Assembly (NCBI GenBank): GCA_954871525.1
Contig: OX940869.1
Span: forward strand, 27,060,001-27,124,000
Direction of reading: 5' to 3'
DNA length: 64,000 nucleotides
From: Parietaria judaica
Lineage: Eukaryota > Streptophyta > Magnoliopsida > Rosales > Urticaceae
Below are positions 22,956-33,532 of the stretch, in pieces (within the stretch, counting starts at the first letter, position 1; the number at the start of each line of letters is the position of its first letter). Made by a program: the position numbers and the translations under genes. The notes below the pieces were generated by a model, which did no database searches, was not told where the DNA came from, and saw nothing but the letters and a program-made list of their open reading frames with translations.

Positions 22956-24082
22956 TTATTTACTGGTGTAGAAGATGGGCTTCTGATCACCTCGGTCTTC
23001 TCTGACGAGTACGCTGCTTACCGCGTAAGCTGTTACTGCGAGGTAGACTAAGAGTGGTTCGCCGATGACCGGGCTGACCAGTATTGGTGGGGTAGACAAA
23101 TATCTTTTTAATTCTTGGAAAGCTTGTTCGCATTCGTTCGTCCACTCAAATTTTTTATTTCTCTTCAGCATTTTGTAGAAGGGAAGGCATTTGTCGGTCG
23201 ATCGCGAGATGAATCGGTTTAATGCCGCGATCCGCCCCGTGAGCCTTTGAACCTCTTTCACGCTGCGAGGTGAGGGCATTTTTAACAGGGCGTTTATCTG
23301 GTCTGGGTTTGCCTCTATGCCACGTTGTGTAACGAGGTATCCTAGGAACTTTCCTGATGACACCCCGAATGAGCATTTAGAGGGGTTTAGCTTCATTTGA
23401 TACTTTTTCAGCATATCGAAGCATTGTTCGAGGTGGGCGACGTGATCTTCTGATCGTTTGGATTTGACCAACATGTCATCTATGTAGACTTCCATGGTTT
23501 TACCGAGAAAATCCGAGAACATTTTGTTCACGAGTCTTTGGTAAGTGGCCCTGCGTTTTTCAGCCCGAAGGGCATTACTTTGAAGCAGTAGATTCCCCGT
23601 TCAGTTATGAACGAAGTTTTTTCTTGGTCGTCGGGATGCATTAGAATCTGATTATAACCAGAGAAGGCGTCCATGAAAGAAAGCAGCTCATGCCCGCATG
23701 TTGGCTTGACAAGTCTGTCGATGTGCGGGAATGGGAAGCTGTCCTTAGGGCAGGCCTTATTTAGGTCGGTCAAATCGATGCACACCCTCCATTTCCCGCT
23801 CTTTTGCTTGACCACGACTGTATTTGCCAGCCAGTCTGGGTATCTAACCTCGCGGATCGATCCCGTTTTGAGCAGCCTTTCGACCTCCTCATTCACCGCT
23901 TTGGAGAGGTCTGGGGCTAGCTTTCTTCTCTTCTGCTTGATCGGTTTGAAGCTTGGATCAACATTGAGTTGATGCGAGATGATTTCCAGACTGATCCCTG
24001 GCATGTCTTCGTGGGACCAGGCGAAGCATTCTTTGTTCTTTTTCAAGAACTTGATGAGTCGTTTGAGTGTTTCGCCCTTCAA
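22956..24082 (-). pseudogene. Tat element 1 reverse transcriptase and first RNase H
   Basis: Typical Ty3/Gypsy RT motifs read in order: WANTVVVKQKSGKWRVCIDLTDLNKACPKD, SFMDAFSGYNQI, FITERGIYCFKVMPFGLKNAG and MEVYIDDMLVKS. The catalytic YIDD is intact. The frame changes near 23530-23560 between LKNAG and the YIDD part, and a stop occurs near 22956 before the RNase H continues. RT copies the genomic RNA into cDNA. The breaks make this copy inactive. Confidence 0.92.
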
Positions 24083-24328
24083 CTCGCTCCCGATACCAAC
24101 GGTGTTTTCGGGGTTTTTGTCGTCAATGGGGATTTGTCACACCATCTCGACTGTTGGGGACTCATTTTCTTCTTCCGAAGTGTTTTTCACCTCATTTATT
24201 CGGGGATGCTGTAATTGTTATGCTTGATTTACTGTACTTTGCTTGGCAAGCAAAAAGCTGTTCATGTAGCATCTCCGCGCCATGGCCTGATCACCTCGGA
24301 TCTCTTTGATTCCTTCGTCGCTCGGGAA

Positions 24329-24620
24329 TTATAAACTTTTGTGATACGTCGAGGGCACTGCTCTCATGGCGTGCAGCCATAGTCTTCCTAGGATCGCATT
24401 GTAGGGCGATGGGCAGTCTATGATCATGAACTTGGTTGTGACGTTCATGCCTCCTGCCATTACGGGAAGTTTGATCTCCCCGACGGTGTTGACGGAGTGG
24501 CCGCTAAACCCGGTGAGAGGCACTGTTTCCCTGTTAATGTCCTCGGGCCTTATTTTCATTTGGCTTAGGGTTGATAGGAAAATTACGTCTGCGGAACTTC
24601 CGTTATCGATGAGAATCCTT
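24329..24620 (-). pseudogene. Tat element 1 aspartic protease region
   Basis: The minus strand reads RILIDNGSSADVIFL at about 24570-24620, the D-N/S-G-S-S motif of a retroviral-type aspartic protease. It is followed by PLTGFSGHSVNTVGEI and FMIIDCPSPYNAILGR, which match the flap and C-terminal block of plant Gypsy proteases. It lies between gag and RT as expected. Stops separate it from RT. Confidence 0.82.
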
Positions 24621-24799
24621 TTGGTTTCCCAGTTTGCGATGTTGAGAGTTATGACTAACGCATCGTCGTGCGGTCCTGGGAGCTCTCGAGCTTCACTCTC
24701 CTTAAACGTGATGAGGGCTTCGGGCCCCTGGAAAATTTGGCGGGGTGCGTCTGATTGGAGCTTTCGCTGGTGGGCTTTGATCGAGTTAACCGAGGGCTT

Positions 24800-26696
24800 T
24801 CAAAACTGAGATCCTCCCATTATCACGTTGATGACCTGGGACGTTTTCTCTTGGCCGTCGTCTTCGACCTCGTTGACCTGCTTCCCCTTCTTTTCGAATG
24901 GGGTGTCGGGGAATTCTCCAAATTGGGGAGCTCGGTTCTTCTTGTGCTTCCTTTTCTTCGAGGTTGCCGGGTCACCATCCGGGCTTACGCTTCCCTGCAA
25001 CTTTGGGTTCAAGGCCTCGATGTCGAGGTCGCTCATTTCGCCTCGTTCCAACTTTTCCGCCAGGGCCATCTGCAACTTGCGGCATTGGGTTGTCGCGTGT
25101 CCGAACACCTTGTGGAATTTTTAGTAGGCTTTCGGGTCTTTTGGCCACAGATCTGCCTGTGTTGTTGTGCCGCCGCTTTGGGCCATGTTGACCTCGTCTT
25201 TCTCCGAGTTCATTACGTAACCCGGGTCAGGTTGCTTCGCTTAGGTTGGGGTGCATTACCTCGGTGAGGCCCGGACCCTCTGCTGTTGCCGGAGTCCCGT
25301 GGCGGTCTCGGGGGGTTGTTGAACTTAGGCGTTGCCGGAGTTGGGTCGAATTTCGCGGCGAGGGCTGCTCGCTCCTCCTCGACTTGAATCCAATTACCCC
25401 CGCGGTGTATTACGTCCTCGATCGAGGTATAATGGTTCACGCAGATATCTTGCCTGAATTTTGATTTATACCACAGTCTCGCGGTCAGGGCCGCAATTGC
25501 TGTTTCGTCGCTTACTCCGTTAAGGCGTGATAGCACGTCCTTGAATCTGGCTATGAAGTTCTGCAGTGGCTCATCTTTCGTTTGTTTCAGTGTGTAAAGT
25601 TGTGCTACCGTGGTCTCCGTCTCGATGAACATGGAGAAATGCTTCAGGAAAAGTGTGGTCAGCTGATCGAACGAGCTGATTGTGGCTGGTTGCAGCCTCG
25701 AGAACCAATCGAGTGCATTCTGCACGAGGTGCTCGGCGAATATCTGACAGTATCCCGCATCTCGTTGGTGAGGCTGGAGATCGGCTCTCCCCATCGCGAT
25801 GTAGAACGCCCGGAGATATGCTCTCGGATCGGTCTTTCCTTCGTAACGTGGGATGTTGACCCTTCCCACGTCTCTGATTTTCTCGTTGATGATCAGCGAG
25901 GTGAATGGCGTGCTCGTGGATTCTTGAACCAGTCGATCTATTTCTGGAGCCGCCGAGGTGGCATGATGAACTTTTGAGCTCACTGCTTTCACCTCGGACT
26001 GCACCTTTTCCATCGTGGATTCAAGTCCTCTGAGCCATACCGGGAACGGCGAATCGAGATTGTAAGCGAAAGGATTGTCCTTGTCGTTGCGAGTGGCATC
26101 ACGTCGGGCCACAGGGGGTGTCTCATCCCGGATGCGGATCGGATTGGTCATTGCGTCCCGATCCGCGCAGAGCCTGGGCGTACTGGCGCCTGGGGGGCTT
26201 GCATTTAGGCACTCCGATTCATTCTTGGAGGGGTTCGGAATCCGAGATCATCGGGTTGGCTCGGTGCATCATAGTTGGATTGGATTGATCCCAATCCGGT
26301 GTCAGGGTGTCTGGTCGAGGTGCGGCCGATTACGACCCCGTGATCTGCAGGTCCTTGTGGGTCCGTGGTGGGATTTTGCCCATCTGTTATGCCCGGAGTG
26401 TTTTCCACCTCGGTCGTTCCTGGAGTGACCTGGATTCTGGAAAAATCTAGAGTCCTTCCTCGTCCGAGATCTCTCTGAGGTGCCGTCGAAGATTGGGCTT
26501 TCATCGAGCTGGCTGCTTCGGTCAATGTTCCTTCGATTTGGGATTGCTTCTGGGTGAGGTTTTCCAATTTGGTTTGGAAATCCTTTCTCAACTCAACGTT
26601 TTCTTCGAGTTGTTTGAGGATTGTCTCTAATATGGCTTTTATGGCATAGTCCGCCGCGGCCTCCGAGGGATTTCCACTGGATCCTCCGCTCGCCAT
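24800..26696 (-). pseudogene. Tat element 1 gag
   Basis: The frame begins at 26696 (MASGGSSGNPSEAAA), close to the primer-binding site, with a coiled-coil N-terminus (LKQLEENVELRKDFQTKLENL). After a frame change at about 26180 it shows the retrotransposon gag core: VNIPRYEGKTDPRAYLRAF, NALDWFSRLQPATISSF and LQNFIARFKDVLSRLNGVSDE. A zinc-knuckle-like FGHATTQCRKL follows. Stops occur at about 25213 and 25120. Gag would form the virus-like particle. Confidence 0.9.
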
Positions 26697-26766
26697 ATGC
26701 CTACTTGTTTGCTGGGAATTTGGTTGTGTAGGAATCTATAAAGATTTCCCACAGACGGCGCCAAAC

Positions 26767-27420
26767 TGTTGATGTGAATAATCACGACCAACTATCACAA
26801 AGTGATAGCACTCCGTTTGCGATGAATACCACGATGGATCTTAACTATCCGAGATAAAATCCACTTCGGCGAATAAAGATACGAGATGACAATTTGGTAA
26901 AGACTTGATCGATAATAAGGAATTTGTATGTTTGATTGATAATAAAGCGAATACAGAGTGAAAAGTTAGTGTAGGACGTAGAACAAGATGAATGTGCCTT
27001 AAGTTACTTCGTAGGCTTTATTTATAGCCTGTATTACAACGTTTATCTCCTAGAAATTAGTAACGGCTAGTAGACTGAGCTAGTTCTTCCTTTTCCTCTT
27101 CTTTTGCCACCACGTGTAAAGTCTTGACGACGTGGTAATCGGTTTTTCTCCACGTGGAGGACTCTGGATATGGTCAATAAAGGGGGAAACGCCTGTTATC
27201 CCGGGTTGCTTGGTCCTTGGGAAGGCTGCTCGGTCCTCCTGGGCTTGGTCTTCGGGAAGACTTGGCTTCGAAGTAGATTCTTGACTGACTGAACGTGCTG
27301 GGTTACTTATTGGGCCTGCTGGTTTGCTGTGAGGCCCAACTTTCTACGTCGTTTACGTCGTTGGGTGTAGTTTCGTCTTTCGATGTCATTTTTCGGGGAG
27401 GGTGAAATCCTGCATCATCA
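26767..27420 (-). repeat. Tat element 1, 5' LTR (right in window)
   Basis: 654 bp, collinear with 16647-17300 and differing at 12 sites. On the minus strand the primer-binding site GTTTGGCGCCGTCTGTGGG follows directly. That sequence is of the type that pairs with the 3' end of tRNA-Asp in plant Gypsy elements. Confidence 0.96.
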
Positions 27421-27425
27421 ATGAT

Positions 27426-27476
27426 GACGTTTCCAAGTTGCAACGTCTAGATATCCCGTCAACAGAAATTGAATAA
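27426..27476 (+). pseudogene. Displaced 3' tail of the tnp2 transposase gene
   Basis: After the nested Gypsy element and its TSD ATGAT, the tnp2 frame continues with an acidic residue and VSKLQRLDIPSTEIE, ending in TAA at 27474-27476. Joining across the insertion (16646 to 27426) keeps the frame, which supports both the insertion boundaries and the assignment. Confidence 0.85.
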
Positions 27477-28380
27477 AATAATAATAAGTTTTTATGAGTA
27501 CTTATTTTATGTTTAAACATTTGTTATTATTTCATAATATAATTTCTTAATGTGATTTTAGTTAATGTGAGACATTTTTTAATTTTTTCAACGAGTAAAA
27601 TATTGAAAACCCGTAGCTTGTGCAATATTTTTGCGATATGCGCCGCGGCTAAATATTCTTCGCCGCGGCAAAGTTGTGTTCCAACGACACTTCTTAGTGT
27701 CGTTGGAATTATTAGCCGCGGCATTAGAAAATTCGCCGCGGCATTAGAAAATTTGACGCGGGATATTGCACATATCCAATTTTTATAGACGATATCAATC
27801 ATTATAATATTATAATAGTAAGAAAAAAAAAAGTTTTTTACTATTATATTATAATAATAAGAATTTATAAACATTTATTATTAAATGTGAAAACACATTT
27901 CTCGATATAATTATTGACATCATCAATGCTCGATATTAAATGTGAAAACACATTTAAGCTTTTTAATATTAAATTTGAAAACACATTTCTCGATAATATT
28001 ATAATAATAATAAGAATTTATAAGATTTTTAGTAATATATGAATTTAATAATAAGTTGGCTACCCTAACCCTAAACCCTAAACCCTAAATGCATTAGTTG
28101 GTGTTATCAACTTAAGCGAACCAAAAAAACCCTACAAATATAGAGATATTCTTCATCGAAAACTATAGAATATGTTTTCAATGAGGTAACATATATTATG
28201 TAATAATTAAAACGTATATTAATTAACATCAATTTTTCAACAACTTCATGAATATTTTTTTAAACTATTTTATCAAATATAATATAGTATAATTTAATAA
28301 TAATAATCTAATCTAAGAGTGATAAAACAGATTTTATATTTTTTCGAAGTGTAAAAGATCGGAAAAAAATAATAAATCGT
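27477..28380. other. AT-rich CACTA interior with scattered GCCGCGG boxes
   Basis: A short cluster of GCCGCGGC and CGACGACAC-type boxes lies at about 27640-27770. Beyond it are A/T runs, an inverted pair of TTATAATATTATAATAG-type tracts (27800-27860) and three copies of an AAATGTGAAAACACATTT palindrome (27884-27990). No gene is visible. Confidence 0.55.
28063..28089 (+). repeat. Telomere-like CCCTAAA repeats
   Basis: Three to four units of CCCTAA/CCCTAAA in tandem, the plant telomere motif in C-strand orientation. The run is too short to argue for a former chromosome end; such short boxes are also common near plant promoters. Confidence 0.6.
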
Positions 28381-29075
28381 TATACGCCGCGGAATATATT
28401 TTTAAGCCACGGCGCGTCATGGATTTGATGCACTACCCGCCGCGGCTAATATTGGCATGCTGCTGCTAGGTTGTACGATGACACAATAATGTGTCGTCAG
28501 AACATTACTAGCCGCGGCTAACCAAAACACGCCGCGCCGGCTAACCAAAACAGGCCGCGGCGGGTTCTGCACCAAAGATACTCGTGGCTACGGGTTGGAT
28601 TTTATGTATCCCGCGCCGCGGCAAATATTGGCTTGCCGCGGCTAGGTTGTTCGACGACACAATAATGTGTCGTCAGAACATTACTCGCCGCGGCTAACAA
28701 CAACACGCCGCGGCGGGTTCTGCACCAAAGATACCCGTGGCTACGGGTTAGATTTTATGTATCCCGCGCTGCAGAAAATATTGGCTTGCCGCGGCTAGGT
28801 TGTTCGACGACACAATAATGTGTCTTCAGAACATTACTCGCCGCGGCTAACAACAACACGCCGCGGCGGGTTCTGCACCAAATATACCCGTGGCTACGGG
28901 TTGGATTTTATGTATCCTGCGCCGCGGCAAATATTGGCTTGCCGCGGCTAGGTTGTTCGACGACACAATAATGTGTCGTCAGAACAAACCTAGCCGCAAC
29001 GAATTTAAGTTCGCCGCGGCGAGAGTCGGGCTTCTGCACGACATATATTGTCTTGTGTCGTCGAAATCCCAAAAT
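28380..29075 (+). repeat. CACTA internal tandem array 2 (153-bp period)
   Basis: The marker TTGGCTTGCC recurs at 28628, 28781 and 28934, a spacing of exactly 153 bp. A diverged first copy near 28452 is offset by 176 bp because of a small duplication. Each unit has GCCGCGGC boxes and the hairpin GACGACACAATAATGTGTCGTC. Read in reverse complement, array 1 shows the same order of motifs (CGGCTAGG-like box, hairpin, GTGGCTACGGGTTGGATTTTA-like box), so the two arrays are inverted relatives lying on either side of tnp2. Confidence 0.85.
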
Positions 29076-29540
29076 TTCGATTTCTTTTCATGTTTTATTA
29101 GATTCCCTCCATTTTTCTCTCTCATTTCAGCCTTTCCTTCCTTTTTTTCTTCACTTTTCACTTTAGTCTCTTCTCTCTTTCTCTTTCTCTCATCCTCTTT
29201 ACCCTCATTCCCTCTATTTCTTTAGACGATGCCGTCGCCGTCGCCGTGGAGGAGAACGCGAGCCACCAACTAGTCTACTCTCTTGAACAAGGTTAGAATG
29301 CGAGTCCTAAATTAATATTACATTTTTCATGTATTTTTGTGTTAAAATAGTATTGTTTATAGTTTATGAGATGATATTTTGATGATATAGAGAATATTTC
29401 TTAGTGGGTTAATGAATTTGTTGTTGCTTTTTTGTTTTTGTTGATTCTTGTTATGGTTTGTTGTTATTGGGTTTATAATTAACTTGATGATTTGTTTTGT
29501 TGTTGTTGGTCATGGGTTTAGGAATACTTGCTATTTCACT

Positions 29541-31565
29541 ATGTCGAAACGAGACGAATCACCCGAACGTAAGATGTCGGATCGAGAATCTTCACCCGAA
29601 CTTGAAGAAACTAGGCTATCACCCGGTTAGTTCATATTTATTTGCATTGATAATTGTTGTATTCGTCTAGTTTCTAAGATTGAGTTAATTATATTAGGCG
29701 AGGAAGAAACAAGACAAATGAGAGATCTAAAAGCTCAAGGAAGAAGAAAAGTGACTCTATTAAAAAGAGTCACTCTATCAAAGCATAAGGGGGAAAAATT
29801 CGTGTTAATTTTGATGAGAAAGAACAACCGGAAGATAAGGAAGGTGATCTTTTAGGTAGTTGGATTGGTGTGTGTGCTCGGGAATTCGCTCCAATAACTA
29901 TAATCGATTGGAGAGATAAAAAACATGCTAAGGTGAAAGAACGGATATGGAATGAAATCGAGCAAGCATTCGTTGTTCCACCATGGTTCAAGGGAAAATG
30001 TTTGTCAAGTGCATCGAATGAGGCAAGACAATTCCGGTACGATCTCGGTATCCTATTCAAGAAAGATGGCACGGATAAAAAAATTTATAATCGACCGGAT
30101 ATTGTTGAGAAGTATTACACGAGCATCACGGCCGAAGTGTGGAAGGAGTTTGTGAATATTAGATTAAGCAAAAGGTTCGCTAAACTCTCGAAGCAAAATA
30201 AAGCTCATAGAGAGCAAGTAGAATACCCTGCACATACTGGCCGAAACGGATATCGGAAGATTGATCAAAAAATTGTAAGGGTTCTAATTTTGTATTTTTT
30301 AATCTTACTTTATTGCCAAACATCGAATAACATGTTTATTTTGTTTCGTAGCATGCCGAAAGTGGAGAATGGGCCACCCATTCCACACTTTGGTGCGTCA
30401 CGAGGAAGAACCCCGACGGTTCATTAAAGGACCCAACTTTGGAGCCAATAATTGAGAAAATAGTAAGTACTTAGTAGTTTTGATTCTTTTTATTTATATT
30501 AAATGAAGTTTGATTCTCTTATCATTGTTGTTTAATTGTTAGGACGAATATGTCACGCAAGAAGAAAATGGAGAGTTGGAATCCGATGAGGAGGTCGACG
30601 TGTTGACAAGAGCGTTGGGAAAGAAAGACCATCCTGGACGGGTTCGGGGACAATCGAAATACGTCACAAAGCGAGCATATCACCGAGCATCCAACTCAAC
30701 GCCAAATCCCGTCGTCAAAAACCTCCGAGCGCAAATAGAAGAAATGAAAGCGGAAAATGCGGCGAAAGATGCGAAAATGGAAGAATGGAAGTCACAAATG
30801 GAAGCTTTCATGAAACAAACAATGTCTCGAAATTTTGAAGGGAGTAATGATGCTTGCTCCCGTGGCGGCACTCCGGTTAGTCAACCTCTTGCTCCGGTTA
30901 GTCAACCGCTCGCTCCGGTTAGTCAACCTCTCGCTCTGGTTAGTTCGGCGAAAAAGACTAAGCCCGTACAGGTCGAAAATGAAAGCGGTGTTGGCCAAAG
31001 GGGATCGAGGGATGTACGACCGGTGACTTCTCATCCAAGGACTCCGGTTTCCGGGGATGGTGGCGTCAGATGTCTTCTCTTCGACGATGCTTTTCAGGAC
31101 CATGTCGCAACGGGGAGGGCATATAACCTTTGTAGCCCGAGCGAGGAACCTTTTCTCAGTAATGAGTCCGCGTCGGCTTATACTTGGGTGTTAATTGAAG
31201 TGGTAACTTGTCTGGTCCGTCAATGGCCTCTCCAAAAGGAAACCCAATGTTTGGAATATCTCGATGACGCGGTCGGGCACATTGTGCCTTGGTTGACATC
31301 TTTAGTCCAGAAGGTTGGTTCCGAAGGTAGTCCAACTCTCAAATCCAAGCCAAAAGAGGTTGCCAAAATTGCGGAAGACGGAAAAAAGATTAAGTTGGCG
31401 TCCGTTGTCCCGGAATTGAGATCGTTGGCCGATTATGCCCACAATTATATGCTTGCAAAGGACATCGTATCGAAAGTTAATGATACAAATTGGATAAGTT
31501 TCAATGATGTACGAGAGTTTCTATTGCTCGAGGACGTGTGTGTGCATTGGCTATCGATTTGTTAA
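29541..31565 (+). pseudogene. CACTA Transposase_24 (Ptta/En-Spm, TnpA-like) protein
   Basis: Likely exons are 29541-29625, 29698-30274, 30352-30462 and 30543 to about 31563, all with GT-AG junctions. The middle exons carry the Transposase_24 region: WFKGKCLSSASNEARQFRYDLG, WKEFVNIRLSKRFAKLSKQNK, HTGRNGYRKI, ESGEWATHSTLWCVT and RALGKKDHPGRVRG. These are the marks of the family thought to include the DNA-binding partner of tnp2. Exon 4 continues with a coiled coil (VKNLRAQIEEMKAENAAKD) and four tandem PVSQPLA-type repeats. An indel in a G-run near 29788-29793 shifts the frame in exon 2, so this copy is broken. It may be fused with the protease exons downstream. Confidence 0.85.
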
Positions 31566-31689
31566 AGGTATGTTTTCTATTTTTCGCCTACTTATTTCCT
31601 AAAGATTTGAAAATATGGATAATTTGTTCTAGTTGTACTTATAGTATGTTAATTTGTATATATTTGTAGTTATTTATTACAAACATACA

Positions 31690-32263
31690 TGCTAAAAAGT
31701 GATAAGAAGGACTTGTACGGTTTCATTCCGCCGTATTAACGATTTGAACTACAACCGTCACGCCGAAAAAGAAAGGAGGACAAAAGAATTGAATGATGAC
31801 GTGGTTGTTTGCTTCAACAATATAAAAAAAATGCAAGAGAGACAAATTGTGGTTGATGCCATACAATAGTCACAATCATTGGACTCTCCTCGTGTATAAT
31901 CATTGGCGCAATAGTGTGATCGTATTCGATTCACTTAAAAGTTCAAGAGGTTTGAATCCGCATTTAACCGAGTTTTTTGAAGAGTAAGTTCCTTTTTCAA
32001 TATTGAATTATGTTTTTTTATTATTGATGTTTCAAATAAAAAATTCCGTATATTTAACTTTTAACTTTTTTTGTAGGCGAGGGAAAAAGTTCAAGTTACA
32101 CCATTCAACCGGCATGAATTTGCACTCGGCGGTGAAAGTGACAATTTCAAAAACATGTCCGAAACAACCGGGAAATCACGAGTGCGGATATTTCGTCATG
32201 AGGTTCATGCACGACATCGTCATCAAGGATACTTCGTATGTTGATAAAAAAATATATATATAG
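31690..32263 (+). pseudogene. Ulp1-type cysteine protease (C48) domain of the CACTA element
   Basis: Two exon-like blocks (about 31690-31985 and about 32077-32263) read LMPYNSHNHWTLLVYNHW, VFDSLKSSRG and then TCPKQPGNHECGYFVMRFM. These supply the catalytic His (HW), Asp (FDS), Gln (KQP) and Cys (HECG) of the Ulp1/SUMO-protease family in the right order. Frame changes lie between the blocks and upstream. Such domains are frequent passengers in plant CACTA and MULE elements and may trim SUMO from host or element proteins, although no function has been shown here. It probably forms the C-terminal part of the preceding gene. Confidence 0.8.
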
Positions 32264-32579
32264 TTCAAAAGAGATAGATTTTCTTAAAGTTAGATTAGGT
32301 TTATTATTTCTTCAAAAATATTCTAAGTATGATGAAGAATAGAATACATTCTTAGCTATATGGACACCGGTTCTATTTGTAATTATGAACGATACTTTTG
32401 TAGGTACGGAAGTATATTTTGTATAAATCGGTTAATTTTGTAATTTATTTTATAAAATATATATTATTTACAGGGGATACAAAGCATCAGGGCGATATTT
32501 TCGCCCTTTTTTTTTTAATTTTATATGGGCATATTCGACGACGCATGGAAAACCATCGTGGAATGTGGAATATTTTGGC

Positions 32580-33117
32580 CAATCGGGCTGCAAATAGCCG
32601 CGGCAAACATTAATGTGCGGCGGCGTGTTTTAATCCGACGACGCATAAAAGTGTCGTCGGAATAAAAAGTCGCCGCAGCGCACATTTTGCAGGGGAGATT
32701 AATTATGGGTTCTGTGTGTATAATCGCCGCGGCTAAGATAAATTCGCCGAGGCTGATTATGTTCCAACGACACTTACTATGTGTCGTTGGACAAAGTTCG
32801 CCACGGCGCGTTTCTATTTGCCGTGGCAAACTAGATTAATTATGGGTTCTGTGTGAATAATCGCCGCGGCTGATTATGTTCCGACAACACTTACTATGTG
32901 TCGTTGGACAAAGTTCGCCACGGCGCGTTTTTATTTGCCGCAGCGAACTATCGATCCGACGACACTTAACAAGTGTCGTCGGACCCATATTCCGATGACG
33001 TAAGTTTTTCCATCGTCGGATATCCAATGACGGTGGATCTGACGACACATAATAAGTGTAGTCGGATCTTCCGACTACACTTTTTAAGTGTAGTCGTATC
33101 CCTTATTTGTAGTAGTG
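32580..33117 (-). repeat. CACTA right subterminal repeat region
   Basis: At least six hairpins of the form CCGACGACAC...GTGTCGTCGG with short A/T loops occur between 32630 and 33100, mixed with GCCGCGGC boxes. They lead into the inverted terminus TATTTGTAGTAGTG. The composition mirrors the left end. Confidence 0.85.
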
Positions 33118-33120
33118 ATG

Positions 33121-33532
33121 GGATCCCAAGGAGGTCTTTTAGCCAATTATTACTAATCAAGCCCTATTGATTATTGATAATATTTTTTTACCAGCATATA
33201 TTCTTGAGCCATTTTTTTTTAATACGGAGACATTAATTAACCGTATTAATTCGATCTAAAACGGTCAATTTCCAATGAAAATGGTAATGGTGAAGATGTT
33301 AATTCGGTTCATACGTAGAATTTTAAGCAATGTGAATACATTAACTCGGCTAATTAATGTCTCTAAAAGTATCCCCGATAACAAAATAAGACTATGTAAT
33401 TGTTTAAAGTTTAACTGTCAACCTTAAATTAACTATGTAGTTGCTTTATTCATGATTAGGTTTAGTTGGCAAATTAGCTTCTCCAAGCAAATTAATATAC
33501 AATAGATAATTGATATCATGATCGACTTTTGT
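33121..33532. other. MULE interior, right part
   Basis: About 410 AT-rich bases between the CACTA TSD and the right MULE arm. A weak inverted pair (GAGACATTAATTAA near 33228 and TTAATGTCTC near 33354) may be a small MITE remnant. No gene is seen. Confidence 0.45.

Larger units (their letters stand above)
16647..27420 (-). mobile_element. Gypsy LTR retrotransposon, Tat lineage, element 1 (10.8 kb)
   Basis: Two 654-bp LTRs bound the element with TSD ATGAT (16642-16646 and 27421-27425). Gag-pol is on the minus strand. A primer-binding site TGGCGCCGTCTGTGGG abuts the right LTR on the minus strand and a purine tract ACTGGGGGGATCAC abuts the left LTR. Pol order is protease, RT, RNase H, a second (archaeal-type) RNase H and integrase. 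Dual RNase H is the mark of the Tat lineage. An extra spliced gene lies on the plus strand between integrase and the left LTR. The sense frames hold several stops and shifts. Confidence 0.95.
9876..33117 (+). mobile_element. CACTA (En/Spm) DNA transposon, about 23.2 kb including a nested Gypsy element
   Basis: The element starts CACTACTACAAATA (9876) and ends with the inverted TATTTGTAGTAGTG (33117). It is flanked by a perfect 3-bp TSD ATG (9873-9875 and 33118-33120), the length expected for CACTA elements. Both subterminal regions are dense in GCCGCGGC and GACGACAC motifs. Plus-strand genes inside are a Transposase_32-like protein, the tnp2 transposase, a Transposase_24/TnpA-like protein and a Ulp1-type protease. 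Without the nested Tat element (16647-27420) it would be about 12.5 kb. All of its coding regions carry at least one break, so it is probably immobile now. Confidence 0.95.

Noticed and set aside
28063..28089. Interstitial telomere
   Set aside because: Only three to four CCCTAA(A) units; too short to indicate a chromosome fusion.
28440..29000. Regular repeats that might suggest a CRISPR-like array
   Set aside because: The 153-bp units are near-identical along their whole length with no unique spacers, and the host is a plant. They are CACTA internal tandem repeats.
33227..33365. Small inverted repeat GAGACATTAATTAA / TTAATGTCTC, possible MITE
   Set aside because: The arms are short and AT-rich and no convincing TSD is seen.
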